Source: Marinobacterium lutimaris (lineage in GTDB: Bacteria; Pseudomonadota; Gammaproteobacteria; Pseudomonadales; Balneatricaceae). From it: a DNA stretch of 64,000 nucleotides. The DNA is taken from assembly GCF_900108065.1 (NCBI RefSeq), contig NZ_FNVQ01000001.1, forward strand, positions 310,001-374,000. Direction: 5' to 3'. A model generated the notes under the pieces. It was not told the origin of the DNA. It worked only from the letters and a program-made list of their open reading frames with translations, and did not search any database. Shown here in pieces: positions 18,204-28,404 of the stretch. The position numbers and the translations under genes were made by a program. The first letter of the stretch is position 1. Every line of letters begins with the position of its first letter.

Positions 18204-19004
18204 ATGTGCGAATTGCTTGGTATGAGCGCCAACGTACCCACCGATATCTGTTTCAGTTTCGCGGGGCTCGTCCCCCGGGGCGGTGGTACCGGGCCGCACC
18301 GCGATGGCTGGGGAATCGCCTTTTACGAAGGTCCGGGCCTGCGTGCATTTCACGATCCACTTCCGAGTGCGGATTCCCGTATTGCTGAACTGTTGGTTTC
18401 TTACCCGATAAAAAGCCGGGTGGTGATCAGCCATATCCGTCAGGCCAATGTGGGCGATGTTTGCCTCGCCAATACGCATCCGTTCAGTCGTGAGCTCTGG
18501 GGGCGGGTTTGGTGCTATGCCCATAACGGCCAACTGGAAAAAGAGATTTTCGACTGGCCTCTCAGTTACTACCACCCGGTGGGCACCACCGACAGCGAAT
18601 ATGCCTTTTGCTGGCTGCTGGATCAGATCCGCAAAGAATTTCCGGATGGTCCGCCGGATGACGCGGATGAGCTCAGTGCGCTGATTCATCAGTGTTGTGA
18701 AAAGCTTCGGGCGCTGGGTGTCTACAACCTGCTGCTCAGTGAGTCTTCGCGGCTGTTCTGCTTCTGCACGACCAAGCTTTCCTGGATTACCCGTCGTGCG
18801 CCTTTCGGTGAAGCCCGGCTGAAGGATAGCGATATGAGTGTGGATTTCGGTGCTGAAACTACGCCCAATGATGTGGTCACCGTGATCGCCACCGAGCCGT
18901 TGACCGACAACGAGCGCTGGGAGTCTCTGAATAGCGGTGAAATGGTCGTCTTCAAGGATGGTGAAGTGGAGTGGCGGGCTCGCGCTGAGCAGGCGCAAAA
19001 ATGA
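18204..19004 (+). CDS. yafJ: Class II glutamine amidotransferase, YafJ family
   Basis: The 266-residue product begins [19 protein letters not shown], so after Met removal Cys2 is the N-terminal nucleophile. It continues with [34 protein letters not shown] and [10 protein letters not shown], all typical of the Ntn-type glutaminase domain of YafJ. The family member from E. coli has no firmly assigned acceptor. It is cytoplasmic. The gene overlaps the following acyl-CoA ligase by 4 nt (ATGA), so they are probably co-translated. Confidence 0.9.
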   Translation: MCELLGMSANVPTDICFSFAGLVPRGGGTGPHRDGWGIAFYEGPGLRAFHDPLPSADSRIAELLVSYPIKSRVVISHIRQANVGDVCLANTHPFSRELWGRVWCYAHNGQLEKEIFDWPLSYYHPVGTTDSEYAFCWLLDQIRKEFPDGPPDDADELSALIHQCCEKLRALGVYNLLLSESSRLFCFCTTKLSWITRRAPFGEARLKDSDMSVDFGAETTPNDVVTVIATEPLTDNERWESLNSGEMVVFKDGEVEWRARAEQAQK

Positions 19005-20644
19005 GCCATACCCTGGATGGCCTGGTGACTGAACTGGCCAAACATCAGGGAGATCGGCCCGCCTTTGGTCATCTCGGAAAGAGCCTCACGTACACCGAGG
19101 TCGATGTCCTCTCCCGGCGTTTCGCCGCGTGGATTCAGCACTGTACAGATCTTGCGCCGGGTGATCGTCTGGCGATTCAGCTCCCCAACTGTATGCAGTA
19201 TCCGGTAGCGCTTTTTGGCGCTCTGAGAGCCGGACTTGTGGTGGTGAATACCAATCCGCTCTATGGTGAGGCGGAGTTGAAACACCTGCTTCAGGACAGC
19301 GGCGCGCGAGCACTGCTTGTTTACGAGCCACTATCGGGCCCTGCTTCTCGGGTCATCGCTGAAACCAATGTTGATTACGTGCTCACGACCCAGATTGGTG
19401 ATCTGCACAGTGGTTGGCGTCGCTGGCTGTTAAACACCTGCGCGCATTATCGGCGTCGTGGCGGCGGCCGGCGAATGCGTGGTGGCACGCCGCTGACCGA
19501 GGTGTTGAAAACCGAAACAGGTCGTCACTGGGCACCGGCGCCCACGTCAGAGCTTGCTCTGCTGCAATACACCGGCGGCACGACTGGAGCGGCCAAGGGA
19601 GCGATGTTGACCCATGCTTCGCTGCTGGCCAATGTCGAGCAGCTTCGTCAGCGTTTGCAAGAGGTCGACACCGAATCCGGTATGACCCTGCTGCAGCCAC
19701 TGCCGATGTACCACATCTATTCCTTTATTCTGGTGATGCTGATGTTCTCCCAGGGGAGGTATGTAGAATTAGTGCCGGATCCCCACGATGCCAAGTCGCT
19801 TGCCAGTGCGTTTGAGCGGGTAAAGCCCAGCTGTTTTGCCGGCATCAATCCGTTGTTTGTTGCCCTGTGTCAGAAGCCGGAGTTCAGTCAGCTTGATTTC
19901 AGCTCACTGAAACTGACTATATCGGGCGGCATGGCACTGACGGAGTCGGCCGCCAGACGCTGGCAGGACGTCACCGGCTGTGCGGTCACCGAGGGCTATG
20001 GTCTGACCGAGTGCTCGCCGGTAGTCAGCGTCGCCAGGCCTGGTATGGAACGGATCGGCAGTGCCGGCATGCCCTTAACGGGGACCGAAGTACGTATAGT
20101 CGATGAACAGGGCGAGCTAGTGCCCTGCGGCGAAAGTGGCGAAATTCTGGTGCGCGGTCCGCAGCTGATGCAGGGGTATTGGCACGAGCCGGACAATAAC
20201 GGCCAGATCCGCACTGGCGGCTGGCTGGCCACCGGCGATATAGGGCAGATCGATGAAGGCGGCGAGATTCACATCATAGACCGGCGCAAGGAGATGATTA
20301 ATGTCTCGGGGTTTAAGGTCTATCCCAGTGAGTTGGAAAATCTGATCAGTGCTCACCCCGACATTCTCGAATGCGCGGTCATCGGTCTACCTGACGATGA
20401 ACGGGGAGAATTTATCAAGCTCTATGTCGTGTCTAATAACCCGCGCCTGACCGCCCGCGGTGTACGCGAGTATTGCCGTGAACGTCTGACCTCTTACAAG
20501 GTGCCGCGCAGTGTGGAGTTTCGCCATGACCTGCCTCGCAACTCGATAGGTAAGGTGATGCGCCGCACCCTGCGAGAGGAGGCGCTGGTTGAGCAGGGGG
20601 AGAATGCGGGGATCGACTCGCAACAGGCCCGGCGGCTGGGCTAG
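19001..20644 (+). CDS. AMP-binding long-chain acyl-CoA ligase (FadD-like)
   Basis: The 547-residue protein has the adenylate-forming enzyme motifs in order: P-loop [19 protein letters not shown] (about 187-205), [11 protein letters not shown] (about 331), [18 protein letters not shown] and [17 protein letters not shown], and a C-terminal SIGKVMRR with the catalytic lysine. This is the pattern of fatty acyl-CoA synthetases: ATP-dependent adenylation followed by transfer to CoA. An Arg/Gly-rich stretch near residue 150-160 is unusual. The substrate chain length cannot be told from sequence. It lies between yafJ and hrpA in a tightly spaced run. Confidence 0.85.
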   Translation: MSHTLDGLVTELAKHQGDRPAFGHLGKSLTYTEVDVLSRRFAAWIQHCTDLAPGDRLAIQLPNCMQYPVALFGALRAGLVVVNTNPLYGEAELKHLLQDSGARALLVYEPLSGPASRVIAETNVDYVLTTQIGDLHSGWRRWLLNTCAHYRRRGGGRRMRGGTPLTEVLKTETGRHWAPAPTSELALLQYTGGTTGAAKGAMLTHASLLANVEQLRQRLQEVDTESGMTLLQPLPMYHIYSFILVMLMFSQGRYVELVPDPHDAKSLASAFERVKPSCFAGINPLFVALCQKPEFSQLDFSSLKLTISGGMALTESAARRWQDVTGCAVTEGYGLTECSPVVSVARPGMERIGSAGMPLTGTEVRIVDEQGELVPCGESGEILVRGPQLMQGYWHEPDNNGQIRTGGWLATGDIGQIDEGGEIHIIDRRKEMINVSGFKVYPSELENLISAHPDILECAVIGLPDDERGEFIKLYVVSNNPRLTARGVREYCRERLTSYKVPRSVEFRHDLPRNSIGKVMRRTLREEALVEQGENAGIDSQQARRLG

Positions 20645-20685
20645 AATCCCGCATCCGTTCTTCTGAATTCCAAGGTTGACGCGCT

Positions 20686-23600
20686 TTGACATCCGCTATT
20701 GCTGAACTCCGCTCTCTGATTCCCCAGTGCCGAATCGCCGATCGTTTCCGTCTGCGCCGCCGCCTTGATGAGCTGGCGCGTAAAAAGGACGTAGGCGAGC
20801 AGCTCGATGCGCTGGCTGAAGCGCTGGAGCTATCCCGCGCCGCAGTAGAGCACAAACGTTCGCTTTCCACGCAGATCAACTATCCGGATCTGCCGGTATC
20901 GGCGCGGCGCGAAGAGTTGCTGGAAACGATCCGTGATAACCAGGTGGTGGTTATCGCTGGTGAGACCGGGTCGGGTAAGACAACCCAGATCCCGAAAATA
21001 TGTCTTGAGCTGGGGCTTGGTTGCGAGGGCATGATCGGTCATACCCAGCCGCGTCGTCTGGCTGCACGCAATGTGGCGGCACGTATTGCCGAAGAGATGA
21101 ATACGGAGCTGGGTGAGCGGGTTGGTTATCAGGTACGTTTTCATGATCAGGTTTCGGAGTCGACGCAGGTCAAGCTGATGACCGACGGTATCCTGCTGGC
21201 AGAAACTCAGCACGACCGTTTCCTGGAACAGTACGAGGTGCTCATTATCGATGAGGCGCATGAGCGCAGCCTCAATATCGATTTTCTGCTCGGCTATATC
21301 AAACGGATATTGCCAAGGCGCCCGGATCTTAAGGTGATCATCACCTCGGCTACCATCGATCTGGAGCGTTTCTCGAGCCATTTTGATAATGCGCCTGTGA
21401 TCGAAGTCTCCGGTCGCACCTATCCGGTCGATATTCATTATCGTCCTCTGCATGAGATGGAGGCTGAGGATGAGAAAGCGCTGGATCTGCAGCAGGGCAT
21501 TCTCGCAGCGGTTGATGAGCTGACCCAGATCGACCGGCAGAAAAAGGAAGCCGGCCCCGGCGATATTCTGGTGTTCCTGCCGGGCGAGCGTGAAATCCGC
21601 GAGACGGCGGACCTGCTGCGCAAGGCGCAATTGCGAGATACCGAGGTTATTCCGCTTTACGCCCGCTTGTCCCTGAAAGAGCAGAACCGAGTCTTTCACG
21701 GTGCGCGCTCTGCAGGCCGGCGCATCGTGCTATCAACTAACGTGGCGGAAACCTCGCTTACGGTGCCGGGCATCCGCTATGTGATCGATCCGGGTGTGGC
21801 CCGTATCTCACGTTACAGCTACCGCTCCAAGGTGCAGCGGCTGCCGGTGGAAGCTATCTCCCAGGCCAGTGCCAACCAGCGCGCCGGCCGTTGTGGTCGT
21901 GTGGCGCCGGGTACCTGTATCCGCCTCTATTCCGAAGATGACTTTAATAATCGCCCCGAATTTACGGATGCAGAGATACGCCGCACCAATCTCGCAGCGG
22001 TTATTCTGCAGATGCTGCAGCTCAAACTCGGCGATATCAGCGATTTTCCCTTTGTGGATCCACCGGATTCCCGTTTCGTAAACGATGGCTTTAAACTGCT
22101 GGAAGAGCTGGGTGCCGTCGATTCCAAACGTCGCCTCAGCGAAGTAGGTCGCAAGCTGGCGCGTCTGCCGGTGGATCCGCGTATTGCGCGGATGGTTATC
22201 GAGGCGGGGCAGTATGATGCGCTAAAAGAGGTGATGATCATCGCCAGTGCGCTGAGTGTGCAGGATCCAAGGGAGCGACCCCACGATAAACGCCAGGCGG
22301 CTGATGAAAAGCACAAGCTCTACAGCGACGACCATTCCGACTTTATTACGCTGCTGAATCTCTGGAATCTTTATGAAGAGCAGCGAGGGCTGTTGAGCCA
22401 GAATCAGCTGCGCAACTGGTGCCAGAAAAACTTCATCTCTTTTATGCGGATGCGTGAGTGGCGAGATGTTCATCGTCAACTGCATTTGAGCATTAAAGAG
22501 CTCAAACTTAGGGAAAATGCTGAGCCCGCCGACTACGCGCCGATTCACCGCTCGCTGCTGGCAGGGTTGCTGAGTCATATCGGTAATCTGGTAGAAAAAG
22601 GGGAGTACCTGGGGGCACGTAACCGTCGCTTCCGCATATTCCCGGGCTCGGGCTTGTTCAAGAAAAATCCCAAATGGGTTATCGCTGCCGAGATGCTGGA
22701 AACCAGCAGACTCTATGCGCATCAGGTCGCGAAGATTGAACCTGAATGGATAGAGGCGCCAGCAGGGCACCTGGTCAAGCGCAGCTGGTCGGAGCCGCAT
22801 TGGGAGAAAAAACGCGCCCAGGTGGTGGCTACCGAGCAGGTTACGTTGTTCGGGCTGATCATTGTGCCGAAGCGGAAGGTCAATTACGGCCGCATCGACC
22901 CCGTAGCCGCTCACGAGATCTTTTTGCGCAGCGCCTTGGTCGAGGGTGAGTTCCAGACCCGGGCTGACTTCTTCCATTCCAATCGCGCACTGCTAGATAG
23001 TGTCGAGACTCTGGAGTCGAAGTCCCGCCGTCGCGATCTGCTGGTCGATGAGGAGTCGCTCTATCAGTTTTATGCCGAGCGGTTTGCGCAGCTCGGTGGC
23101 GATCAGATCGTTAACGGCGCGGGTTTCGAGAAATGGTACAAAAAAGTCGCCAAAGAAAAACCCGATGCGCTGAAAATGACCGAGGAGGATATCCTTCAGC
23201 GTTCTGCCGAGCATGTCAGTGTTAATGCCTACCCCGACAGTATGAAGGTCGAAGGTGTGGAGTTGTCGCTCGAGTACCTGTTTGATCCATCTTCCGATCA
23301 GGATGGGGTGACGCTGAACTGCCCGCTGCCACTTCTTAAACTGCTGCCCCTTAAGCGCATGGATTGGCTGGTGCCCGGCATGCTGGAGGAGAAAGTGACC
23401 TCCATTTTAAAAGGCCTGCCAAAACAGGAGCGCAAGCACTTTGTGCCTGTGCCTGATTATGCCCGGGCGTTCTGTGAAGTCGCAGTGTTTGGTGAAGGGG
23501 ATCTCTATGAGGCCTTAAGCCATCAACTGCTTCGCATGACTGGACACAATGTTTCGCCGGAGATGTTGCGTCAGGCCTCTTTGGAGCGCCACCAGAGGGT

Positions 23601-24597
23601 CAATATTTGCCTCTCGGATGCAGCAGGTAACAAGGTCGGTGAAAGCCGCGATTGGGACCGGCTTAACCAGCGTTTTGCTGATCAGGCTGAAGCTGAGATG
23701 CAGGCCGGTAGTGACAACGCCTGGGGAGAAACCGGACTGACCAGATGGAGTTTTGGTAGGCTGGATGAGTCGGTTAGAGTCCGTCAGGCCGGCGGTATTG
23801 AGATTGAAGCTTACCCGGGGCTTGAGGATTGCGGTTCAGGTGTCGCCCTGAAATTGTTTAGTTCGTCGGACGATGCTGTTCATTCTACAATCCGTGCTCA
23901 GGCCCGTTTGTTTTTACTGGCGATGCCTGAAACGGTTAAGTATGTGCGCCGCAAGTTGCCGTCGATCGATAAGATACTGCTGCAAAGTGGCAAGCGCTTT
24001 AACCGCAAACAGTTCGAAGACGAGCTTCTTCTAAAAGCAGCGTTGAGAGCAAGCGGGTTGGAAGAGGGTGGAATAGTTCGTGATGAAGCTGCCTTTAATG
24101 GCGCAGTTGAGCGGGTGAAAAGCGCACTGGCGGACGCGGCCGATGCACTTTGCGAGTTTTCTCTTGCCTGCCATCAGCGCCTGCATCGAATTGATAAGGC
24201 GCTTAATGGCCGTATTGATCTGCGTGCGGTGCCGGTGCTTAATGATATTAAGGCACAGCTGGATGCGCTGATGCACCCTCGCTATCTTTCGGAAACCCCT
24301 GATACCTGGCTTGCTCAGTACCCACGCTACCTGGAAGCGGTGGAGATCCGGCTGGAAAAATATCAGCGGGAGCTGCGCCAGCAGGTATTACAGTCTGAAC
24401 AGCTACAGCAGATGAATCAGCGTTACAAAAAGCTGCTCGATGAGGCCCGATCACGGGACGTTCTGACGCTTGATCTGCTCGAATTTCGTTGGTGGCTTGA
24501 GGAATATCGTGTATCTCTCTTTGCGCAGCAACTTGGAACACGTTTCAGCGTATCGGAAAAAAGGCTGGAAAAAAGGCTCAGGGAGCTCGCTCAGTAG
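20686..24597 (+). CDS. hrpA: ATP-dependent RNA helicase HrpA
   Basis: The 1303-residue product matches HrpA in length and order. The DEAH helicase core has Walker A VIAGETGSGKTTQIPK (about 88-103), the DEAH motif IIDEAHERSLNI (about 188), SATI, LSTNVAETSLTVPGI and QRAGRCGRVAPG. Winged-helix, ratchet and OB parts and the long C-terminal DUF3418 region specific to HrpA follow. HrpA resolves ribosome collisions and processes some fimbrial mRNAs in E. coli. The start codon is TTG at 20686 with AAGG about 10 nt upstream. It closes the M23-bactofilin-yafJ-ligase run. Confidence 0.95.
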   Translation: MTSAIAELRSLIPQCRIADRFRLRRRLDELARKKDVGEQLDALAEALELSRAAVEHKRSLSTQINYPDLPVSARREELLETIRDNQVVVIAGETGSGKTTQIPKICLELGLGCEGMIGHTQPRRLAARNVAARIAEEMNTELGERVGYQVRFHDQVSESTQVKLMTDGILLAETQHDRFLEQYEVLIIDEAHERSLNIDFLLGYIKRILPRRPDLKVIITSATIDLERFSSHFDNAPVIEVSGRTYPVDIHYRPLHEMEAEDEKALDLQQGILAAVDELTQIDRQKKEAGPGDILVFLPGEREIRETADLLRKAQLRDTEVIPLYARLSLKEQNRVFHGARSAGRRIVLSTNVAETSLTVPGIRYVIDPGVARISRYSYRSKVQRLPVEAISQASANQRAGRCGRVAPGTCIRLYSEDDFNNRPEFTDAEIRRTNLAAVILQMLQLKLGDISDFPFVDPPDSRFVNDGFKLLEELGAVDSKRRLSEVGRKLARLPVDPRIARMVIEAGQYDALKEVMIIASALSVQDPRERPHDKRQAADEKHKLYSDDHSDFITLLNLWNLYEEQRGLLSQNQLRNWCQKNFISFMRMREWRDVHRQLHLSIKELKLRENAEPADYAPIHRSLLAGLLSHIGNLVEKGEYLGARNRRFRIFPGSGLFKKNPKWVIAAEMLETSRLYAHQVAKIEPEWIEAPAGHLVKRSWSEPHWEKKRAQVVATEQVTLFGLIIVPKRKVNYGRIDPVAAHEIFLRSALVEGEFQTRADFFHSNRALLDSVETLESKSRRRDLLVDEESLYQFYAERFAQLGGDQIVNGAGFEKWYKKVAKEKPDALKMTEEDILQRSAEHVSVNAYPDSMKVEGVELSLEYLFDPSSDQDGVTLNCPLPLLKLLPLKRMDWLVPGMLEEKVTSILKGLPKQERKHFVPVPDYARAFCEVAVFGEGDLYEALSHQLLRMTGHNVSPEMLRQASLERHQRVNICLSDAAGNKVGESRDWDRLNQRFADQAEAEMQAGSDNAWGETGLTRWSFGRLDESVRVRQAGGIEIEAYPGLEDCGSGVALKLFSSSDDAVHSTIRAQARLFLLAMPETVKYVRRKLPSIDKILLQSGKRFNRKQFEDELLLKAALRASGLEEGGIVRDEAAFNGAVERVKSALADAADALCEFSLACHQRLHRIDKALNGRIDLRAVPVLNDIKAQLDALMHPRYLSETPDTWLAQYPRYLEAVEIRLEKYQRELRQQVLQSEQLQQMNQRYKKLLDEARSRDVLTLDLLEFRWWLEEYRVSLFAQQLGTRFSVSEKRLEKRLRELAQ

Positions 24598-24938
24598 TAC
24601 GGAATTTTCATGAAAAAACCCGATGAATCATGCAGAACAAAGGGTTGCACAGGTTCTGGGCCTGTGGTGTAATGCCAAAAATTTAGCTGCTGGAGCTGCT
24701 GTCAAGCGTGCTTTAGTATTTAAATGTTTGCAGATGTATAAAGAAGCATACAGTCAAGCGACTTAAGTGCTCAGGTCTGCGAAAAAAGTGTTAAAAACCA
24801 TACGAATGGCTCAGATCAAAAAAGTTCATTCACTGGTTTGAAATATTCATGAATTATAGTATTTTCGTAGGTGGCACTCCGGTGTGCCAATGAAAACTAG
24901 AATTCACTACTAGTAAGTTGAATTACTGAAGGGGAAAT
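24598..24938 (+). promoter_or_regulatory. Leader and promoter region of the porin gene
   Basis: This 341-base AT-rich stretch precedes a highly codon-biased porin gene. A TATAGT near 24855 could be a -10 element, but no -35 at a good spacing is clear. A small hairpin (ggcac/gtgcc around 24873-24888) would be in the 5-prime leader. The gene has an AAGGGGA ribosome site. Confidence 0.4.
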
Positions 24939-25937
24939 TTGATGAAAAAGTCACTGATTGCTCTGGCAGTTGCTGGCGCGATGACCGCTCCGGTCGTAGC
25001 TCAGGCTGACGCTACTCTGTACGGTAACGTAGAAATCGAAGGCGTTTTCGCTAACGACGCTGACGCTGAAATCCAGGTTGACGACGCTCGCATGGGTGTT
25101 AAAGGCTCCGACGAAACTTACATCGACGGCGTTTCTTCTTTCTACCAGATCGAACTGGAATACAACCCGGATTCTGTTCTGAGCGACGGCAACAGCGTAA
25201 CTGTACGTAAAGCCAGCGCTGGTCTGACCGGTGGTTTCGGTACCGTAATTGGCGGCCGTTTCAGCAACCCGGTTGAATCTACTGAACTGAACGACTTGTA
25301 CTCCGAGTCCCTGTCTACTGACTTCTTCTTCCGCGATCCGGACCGCATCGGTAGCGCGCTGGCTTACATCACCCCGACTTTCGGTGGTTTCAGCGCTTAC
25401 GCTGGTATCGCTGCAGACGGGAATGCTGACCGTCACGCACTGAACGGTGCTGACAACGATCGTGAAGATCTGGACGGCTACCTGGTTGGTGCTGATTACA
25501 CTATCGGCGGTTTCGGTGCTCACCTGGGTTACTGGAGCATGGACAAAGACGGCGACTCTGAAGCGGCTGGTGCAGCGCACGACGCTGAGTACATCGGTCT
25601 GGCTCTGAGCTACGCTGTGTCTAACTTCACCTTCACCGGTTCTTACGCTGAAGCTGACAGTGTTGACGGTGGCTTCATTGCCGGTACTGTTAACACCGAG
25701 CTGTGGACTCTGGCTGCTGATTACGCCATGGAAAACACCAACTTCGGTATCTCCTACATGGATTACCAGGAAAGCCAGAAGTCTAACGACATCGACGCTG
25801 ACGAGTGGGGCGTTTACGTTTCTCACAAGCTGAGCAACAAAGCTTCTGTTAAAGCTCAGTACACTTCTGCTGACGTCGACAACACTGACATCGTTGGTGA
25901 AGACGTATTCGTTGTTGGTTACAACGTAAGCTTCTAA
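24939..25937 (+). CDS. General outer-membrane porin (gram-negative porin family)
   Basis: The 332-residue protein has a signal peptide (MKKSLIALAVAGAMTAPVVA, then QADA), begins its mature part with TLYGNVEIEG and ends in NVSF, the terminal Phe recognised by the BAM complex. Alternating beta strands with aromatic girdles and acidic loops are typical of 16-stranded trimeric porins. Many loops are Asp-rich, as in marine species. Codon use is strongly biased (mostly CTG, GGT, AAC, GCT, CGT), which points to very high expression. A strong terminator follows. Confidence 0.93.
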   Translation: MMKKSLIALAVAGAMTAPVVAQADATLYGNVEIEGVFANDADAEIQVDDARMGVKGSDETYIDGVSSFYQIELEYNPDSVLSDGNSVTVRKASAGLTGGFGTVIGGRFSNPVESTELNDLYSESLSTDFFFRDPDRIGSALAYITPTFGGFSAYAGIAADGNADRHALNGADNDREDLDGYLVGADYTIGGFGAHLGYWSMDKDGDSEAAGAAHDAEYIGLALSYAVSNFTFTGSYAEADSVDGGFIAGTVNTELWTLAADYAMENTNFGISYMDYQESQKSNDIDADEWGVYVSHKLSNKASVKAQYTSADVDNTDIVGEDVFVVGYNVSF

Positions 25938-25966
25938 TCTCTGTTTAAGAGATAGAAACGAGAAAA

Positions 25967-25988
25967 GGCTCCTTCGGGAGCCTTTTTT
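25967..25988 (+). terminator. Terminator of the porin gene
   Basis: A six-base-pair GC-rich stem with a TTCG tetraloop (25967-25972 with 25977-25982) is followed by six T residues. It lies 30 bases after the porin stop. Confidence 0.93.
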
Positions 25989-26356
25989 GCGTTAGCTGTT
26001 TACTTGAATTTGGTTGTTCTTTTCTGCTCTGAAACACGCTGGGTTCTCGGCATCTTTTATCTTTTCGTTGCGGTATTTCTCTTTTGGGTTACGACTGGCT
26101 CGATAGTCCGAGATTTACCGAGATCGTGTGCCTGCGATTTTTTGATTCGCCTTCTCCTCTCGTCCGCATTCATAACCCAGCTTTGCTGGCCCGTCGTTTG
26201 CAGATGCACCTTCTGTTTGGTTGGTTTTAATACAAAGCAGGTTTACCGGCTTTGTCGGTTGGTGAGTTAATCGGCACGAAAAGCTTTGTGTAGTTTAGGC
26301 TGAAATTATCCGATCAAAATGCTAGGGTATTGTCGATTAGAGATGAGAGGTTGGAG
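25989..26356. other. Intergenic region between the porin terminator and selO
   Basis: About 370 bases with no supported gene. A reading frame at 26004-26270 has no ribosome site and a random Cys/Phe-rich composition. The selO promoter should lie in the last 100 bases, but no strong sigma-70 match is seen. Confidence 0.4.
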
Positions 26357-27841
26357 ATGGATATGAAGGCGCGTAGCGTTGGGCTTGAGCAGCTTAATTT
26401 TGATAATACCTATGCTCGTCTGCCGGAGCGCTGGTATCAGCGCCGCGAACCGACTCCGCTGAAAGGGGCGCACCTCGCAGGCTTTAATCCTCAGGTTGCA
26501 GCCATCATTGGTCTAGATCCCTGTGAAGTGGATCCGAGAGAGCTGGTGCCTTTTTTTAACGGCGAGAAGGAATTGCCGGGCGCTGAACCGCTTGCAATGA
26601 AGTACACCGGCCACCAGTTTGGGTTTTATAACCCGGATCTGGGTGATGGTCGTGGCTTGCTGCTGGGTGAGGTGGTTAATGAAAGCGGCGAGCGTTTTGA
26701 TGTCCATGTTAAGGGTGCGGGGCGGACCGCCTTTTCTCGTTTCGGTGATGGTCGCGCGGTGCTGCGCTCCAGTATTCGAGAATATCTCGCAGGTGAAGCA
26801 ATGGCTGGACTGGGGATTCCCACTACGCGGGCGCTCTGCCTTATTGCCAGTGAACAGTTCACTCAGCGTAATGGTATGGAACCCTGCGCTCTGTTGGTCC
26901 GGGTGACTCCCTGCCATATACGCTTCGGGCATTTTGAATACTTTTTCTATACACGTCAGTACGATGAGCTGAAACAGCTGGCTGACTATTGCATCGAGCG
27001 TTTCTACCCCGGTTGTAAGACGGCGGAAAATCCCTACCTGGCGATGTTTCTCGAGGTGCAGGAGCGAACCGCAGAGCTGGTAGCGCTCTGGCAGTGCTAT
27101 GGCTTTGTGCATGGTGTCCTGAACACCGATAACATGTCGATTCTTGGTGAGACCTTTGATTACGGGCCTTACACGTTTCTTGATGGTTACGATCCCTCCC
27201 ATGTGGCGAACAAGAATGATCATGAGGCTCGTTATGCTTTCGGCAAGCAGCCGGAGATCGTTCTCTGGAATATGAGCGCCTTTGCCCAGGCGCTTGTACC
27301 TCTGGTGCCGCAGAAGGATCTCGAGCAGGCGCTTACAAAATTTATGGCGCGGTACCGTTTCCACGAACTGAAGCGGATGCGCGCACGGCTGGGACTGCAG
27401 CGTGAAGAGGAGGGGGATGCTGAACTGATTGCAGGGCTTAAAAAGCTGGCTGCAGCACAGGATCTCGATCTTGGGCGCTTTTTCTACCGGCTTTCGGAGA
27501 TGGATGGCGGCGGTGCCGCTGATTGGGAGGGACTCTTGGCTCTTGTCTGTAACCCTGTGGATTTGGAGGCCTGGTTAACGCTATACCAGCAGCGTCTGGA
27601 TAGGGAGGTCGCCAGTTTTCCGATTCGGCAAGCGCAGATGAAGGCCGTTAACCCACGTTATGTTCTGCGTAACTACATGGCGGAAGAGGTGATCCGTGAA
27701 GCTCATGCCGGGGACTACAAGCCTCTGAATGAGCTGGTGGGTTTGCTGCGCGATCCCTCCAGGGTTCATCCTGAGTTAGATCGTTATCATGATGAGCCGC
27801 CCGAGTGGGCTGCTGCGATCTGTTTAACCTGTTCTTCCTAG
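26357..27841 (+). CDS. selO: Protein adenylyltransferase SelO (YdiU)
   Basis: From the ATG at 26357 the product is 494 residues and matches SelO throughout: LGDGRGLLLGEV, HVKGAGRTAFSRFGDGRAVL, RSSIREYLAGEAMAGLGIPT, CYGFVHGVLNTDNMSILGET and DYGPYTFLDGYDPS, the pseudokinase-fold motifs that bind ATP in a flipped pose. SelO transfers AMP to Ser, Thr or Tyr of target proteins and takes part in the redox stress response. The C terminus ends CLTCSS, a CxxC in place of the CxxU of selenocysteine-containing homologues. An upstream TTG at 26330 is possible; the GAGAGG site favours the ATG. Confidence 0.94.
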   Translation: MDMKARSVGLEQLNFDNTYARLPERWYQRREPTPLKGAHLAGFNPQVAAIIGLDPCEVDPRELVPFFNGEKELPGAEPLAMKYTGHQFGFYNPDLGDGRGLLLGEVVNESGERFDVHVKGAGRTAFSRFGDGRAVLRSSIREYLAGEAMAGLGIPTTRALCLIASEQFTQRNGMEPCALLVRVTPCHIRFGHFEYFFYTRQYDELKQLADYCIERFYPGCKTAENPYLAMFLEVQERTAELVALWQCYGFVHGVLNTDNMSILGETFDYGPYTFLDGYDPSHVANKNDHEARYAFGKQPEIVLWNMSAFAQALVPLVPQKDLEQALTKFMARYRFHELKRMRARLGLQREEEGDAELIAGLKKLAAAQDLDLGRFFYRLSEMDGGGAADWEGLLALVCNPVDLEAWLTLYQQRLDREVASFPIRQAQMKAVNPRYVLRNYMAEEVIREAHAGDYKPLNELVGLLRDPSRVHPELDRYHDEPPEWAAAICLTCSS

Positions 27842-27910
27842 CACAATCTTGTCGGATTGGCCTGGACATCTAATGGCATTCAGTTCGGGTTGAGATAGCG
27901 CAGGAGAAAA

Positions 27911-27944
27911 AAAGCCCCGTACCGTTTTATCGGTACGGGGCTTT
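27911..27944. terminator. Bidirectional terminator between selO and aroQ
   Basis: A 14-bp perfect stem (27911-27924 with 27931-27944) with A-rich and T-rich flanks on opposite sides can end both the plus-strand selO transcript and the minus-strand aroQ transcript. Confidence 0.93.
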
Positions 27945-27959
27945 TTAATAGGCTCAGTG

Positions 27960-28388
27960 TTAGTTGGCGAAGTAGTCCAGTGCCAGCACGTAACCCAGGG
28001 TTCCGAGCCCAGCGATCACGCCCTCGGCGCGGCTGGATACGTACGAGTGATGGCGGAAGGCTTCGCGTTTGTGAATGTTCGAGATATGAACTTCCACCAC
28101 CGGATTTTCAAAGGTGTTCAGTGCATCCAATATTGCCACGGAGGTGTGGCTGTAGGCCGCAGGGTTGATGATGATTCCGGCCGCGTTTTCACGGGCTTCG
28201 TGAATCTTATCAACCAGCGCGCCTTCATGGTTGCTCTGGAAAAACTCCAGCTGAATGCCCAGTTTATCCGCTTTTACCTGCATCTTTGCTGCGACATCGG
28301 CCAGGGTTTCTGAACCGTAGATTTCCGGCTGACGCTTGCCCAGCAGATTAAGGTTTGGACCGTTCAACACATAGATCAATTTGCTCAA
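27960..28388 (-). CDS. aroQ: Type II 3-dehydroquinate dehydratase
   Basis: The 142-residue protein shows the AroQ features: [19 protein letters not shown] (catalytic region with Tyr), [37 protein letters not shown] and [20 protein letters not shown]. It interconverts 3-dehydroquinate and 3-dehydroshikimate. It lies 16 bases after dctM in the same direction, inside a catabolic island with QuiC, so a quinate-degrading role is more likely here than aromatic biosynthesis. The start codon is TTG at 28388, with GGAGAG 7 nt upstream. Another aroQ or aroD elsewhere in the genome would be expected. Confidence 0.94.
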   Translation of the reverse strand: MSKLIYVLNGPNLNLLGKRQPEIYGSETLADVAAKMQVKADKLGIQLEFFQSNHEGALVDKIHEARENAAGIIINPAAYSHTSVAILDALNTFENPVVEVHISNIHKREAFRHHSYVSSRAEGVIAGLGTLGYVLALDYFAN

Positions 28389-28404
28389 TGTTCGCTCTCC
28401 AGTC

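Noticed and set aside
24872-24889. A TGGCACT...GTGC sequence before the porin gene that looks like a sigma-54 promoter
   Set aside because: The GG and GC are 11 bases apart instead of 10, so it does not fit the -24/-12 geometry. It is better read as a small leader hairpin.
26004-26270. An 88-codon frame after the porin terminator
   Set aside because: No ribosome site, Cys/Phe-rich random composition and no resemblance to any family.
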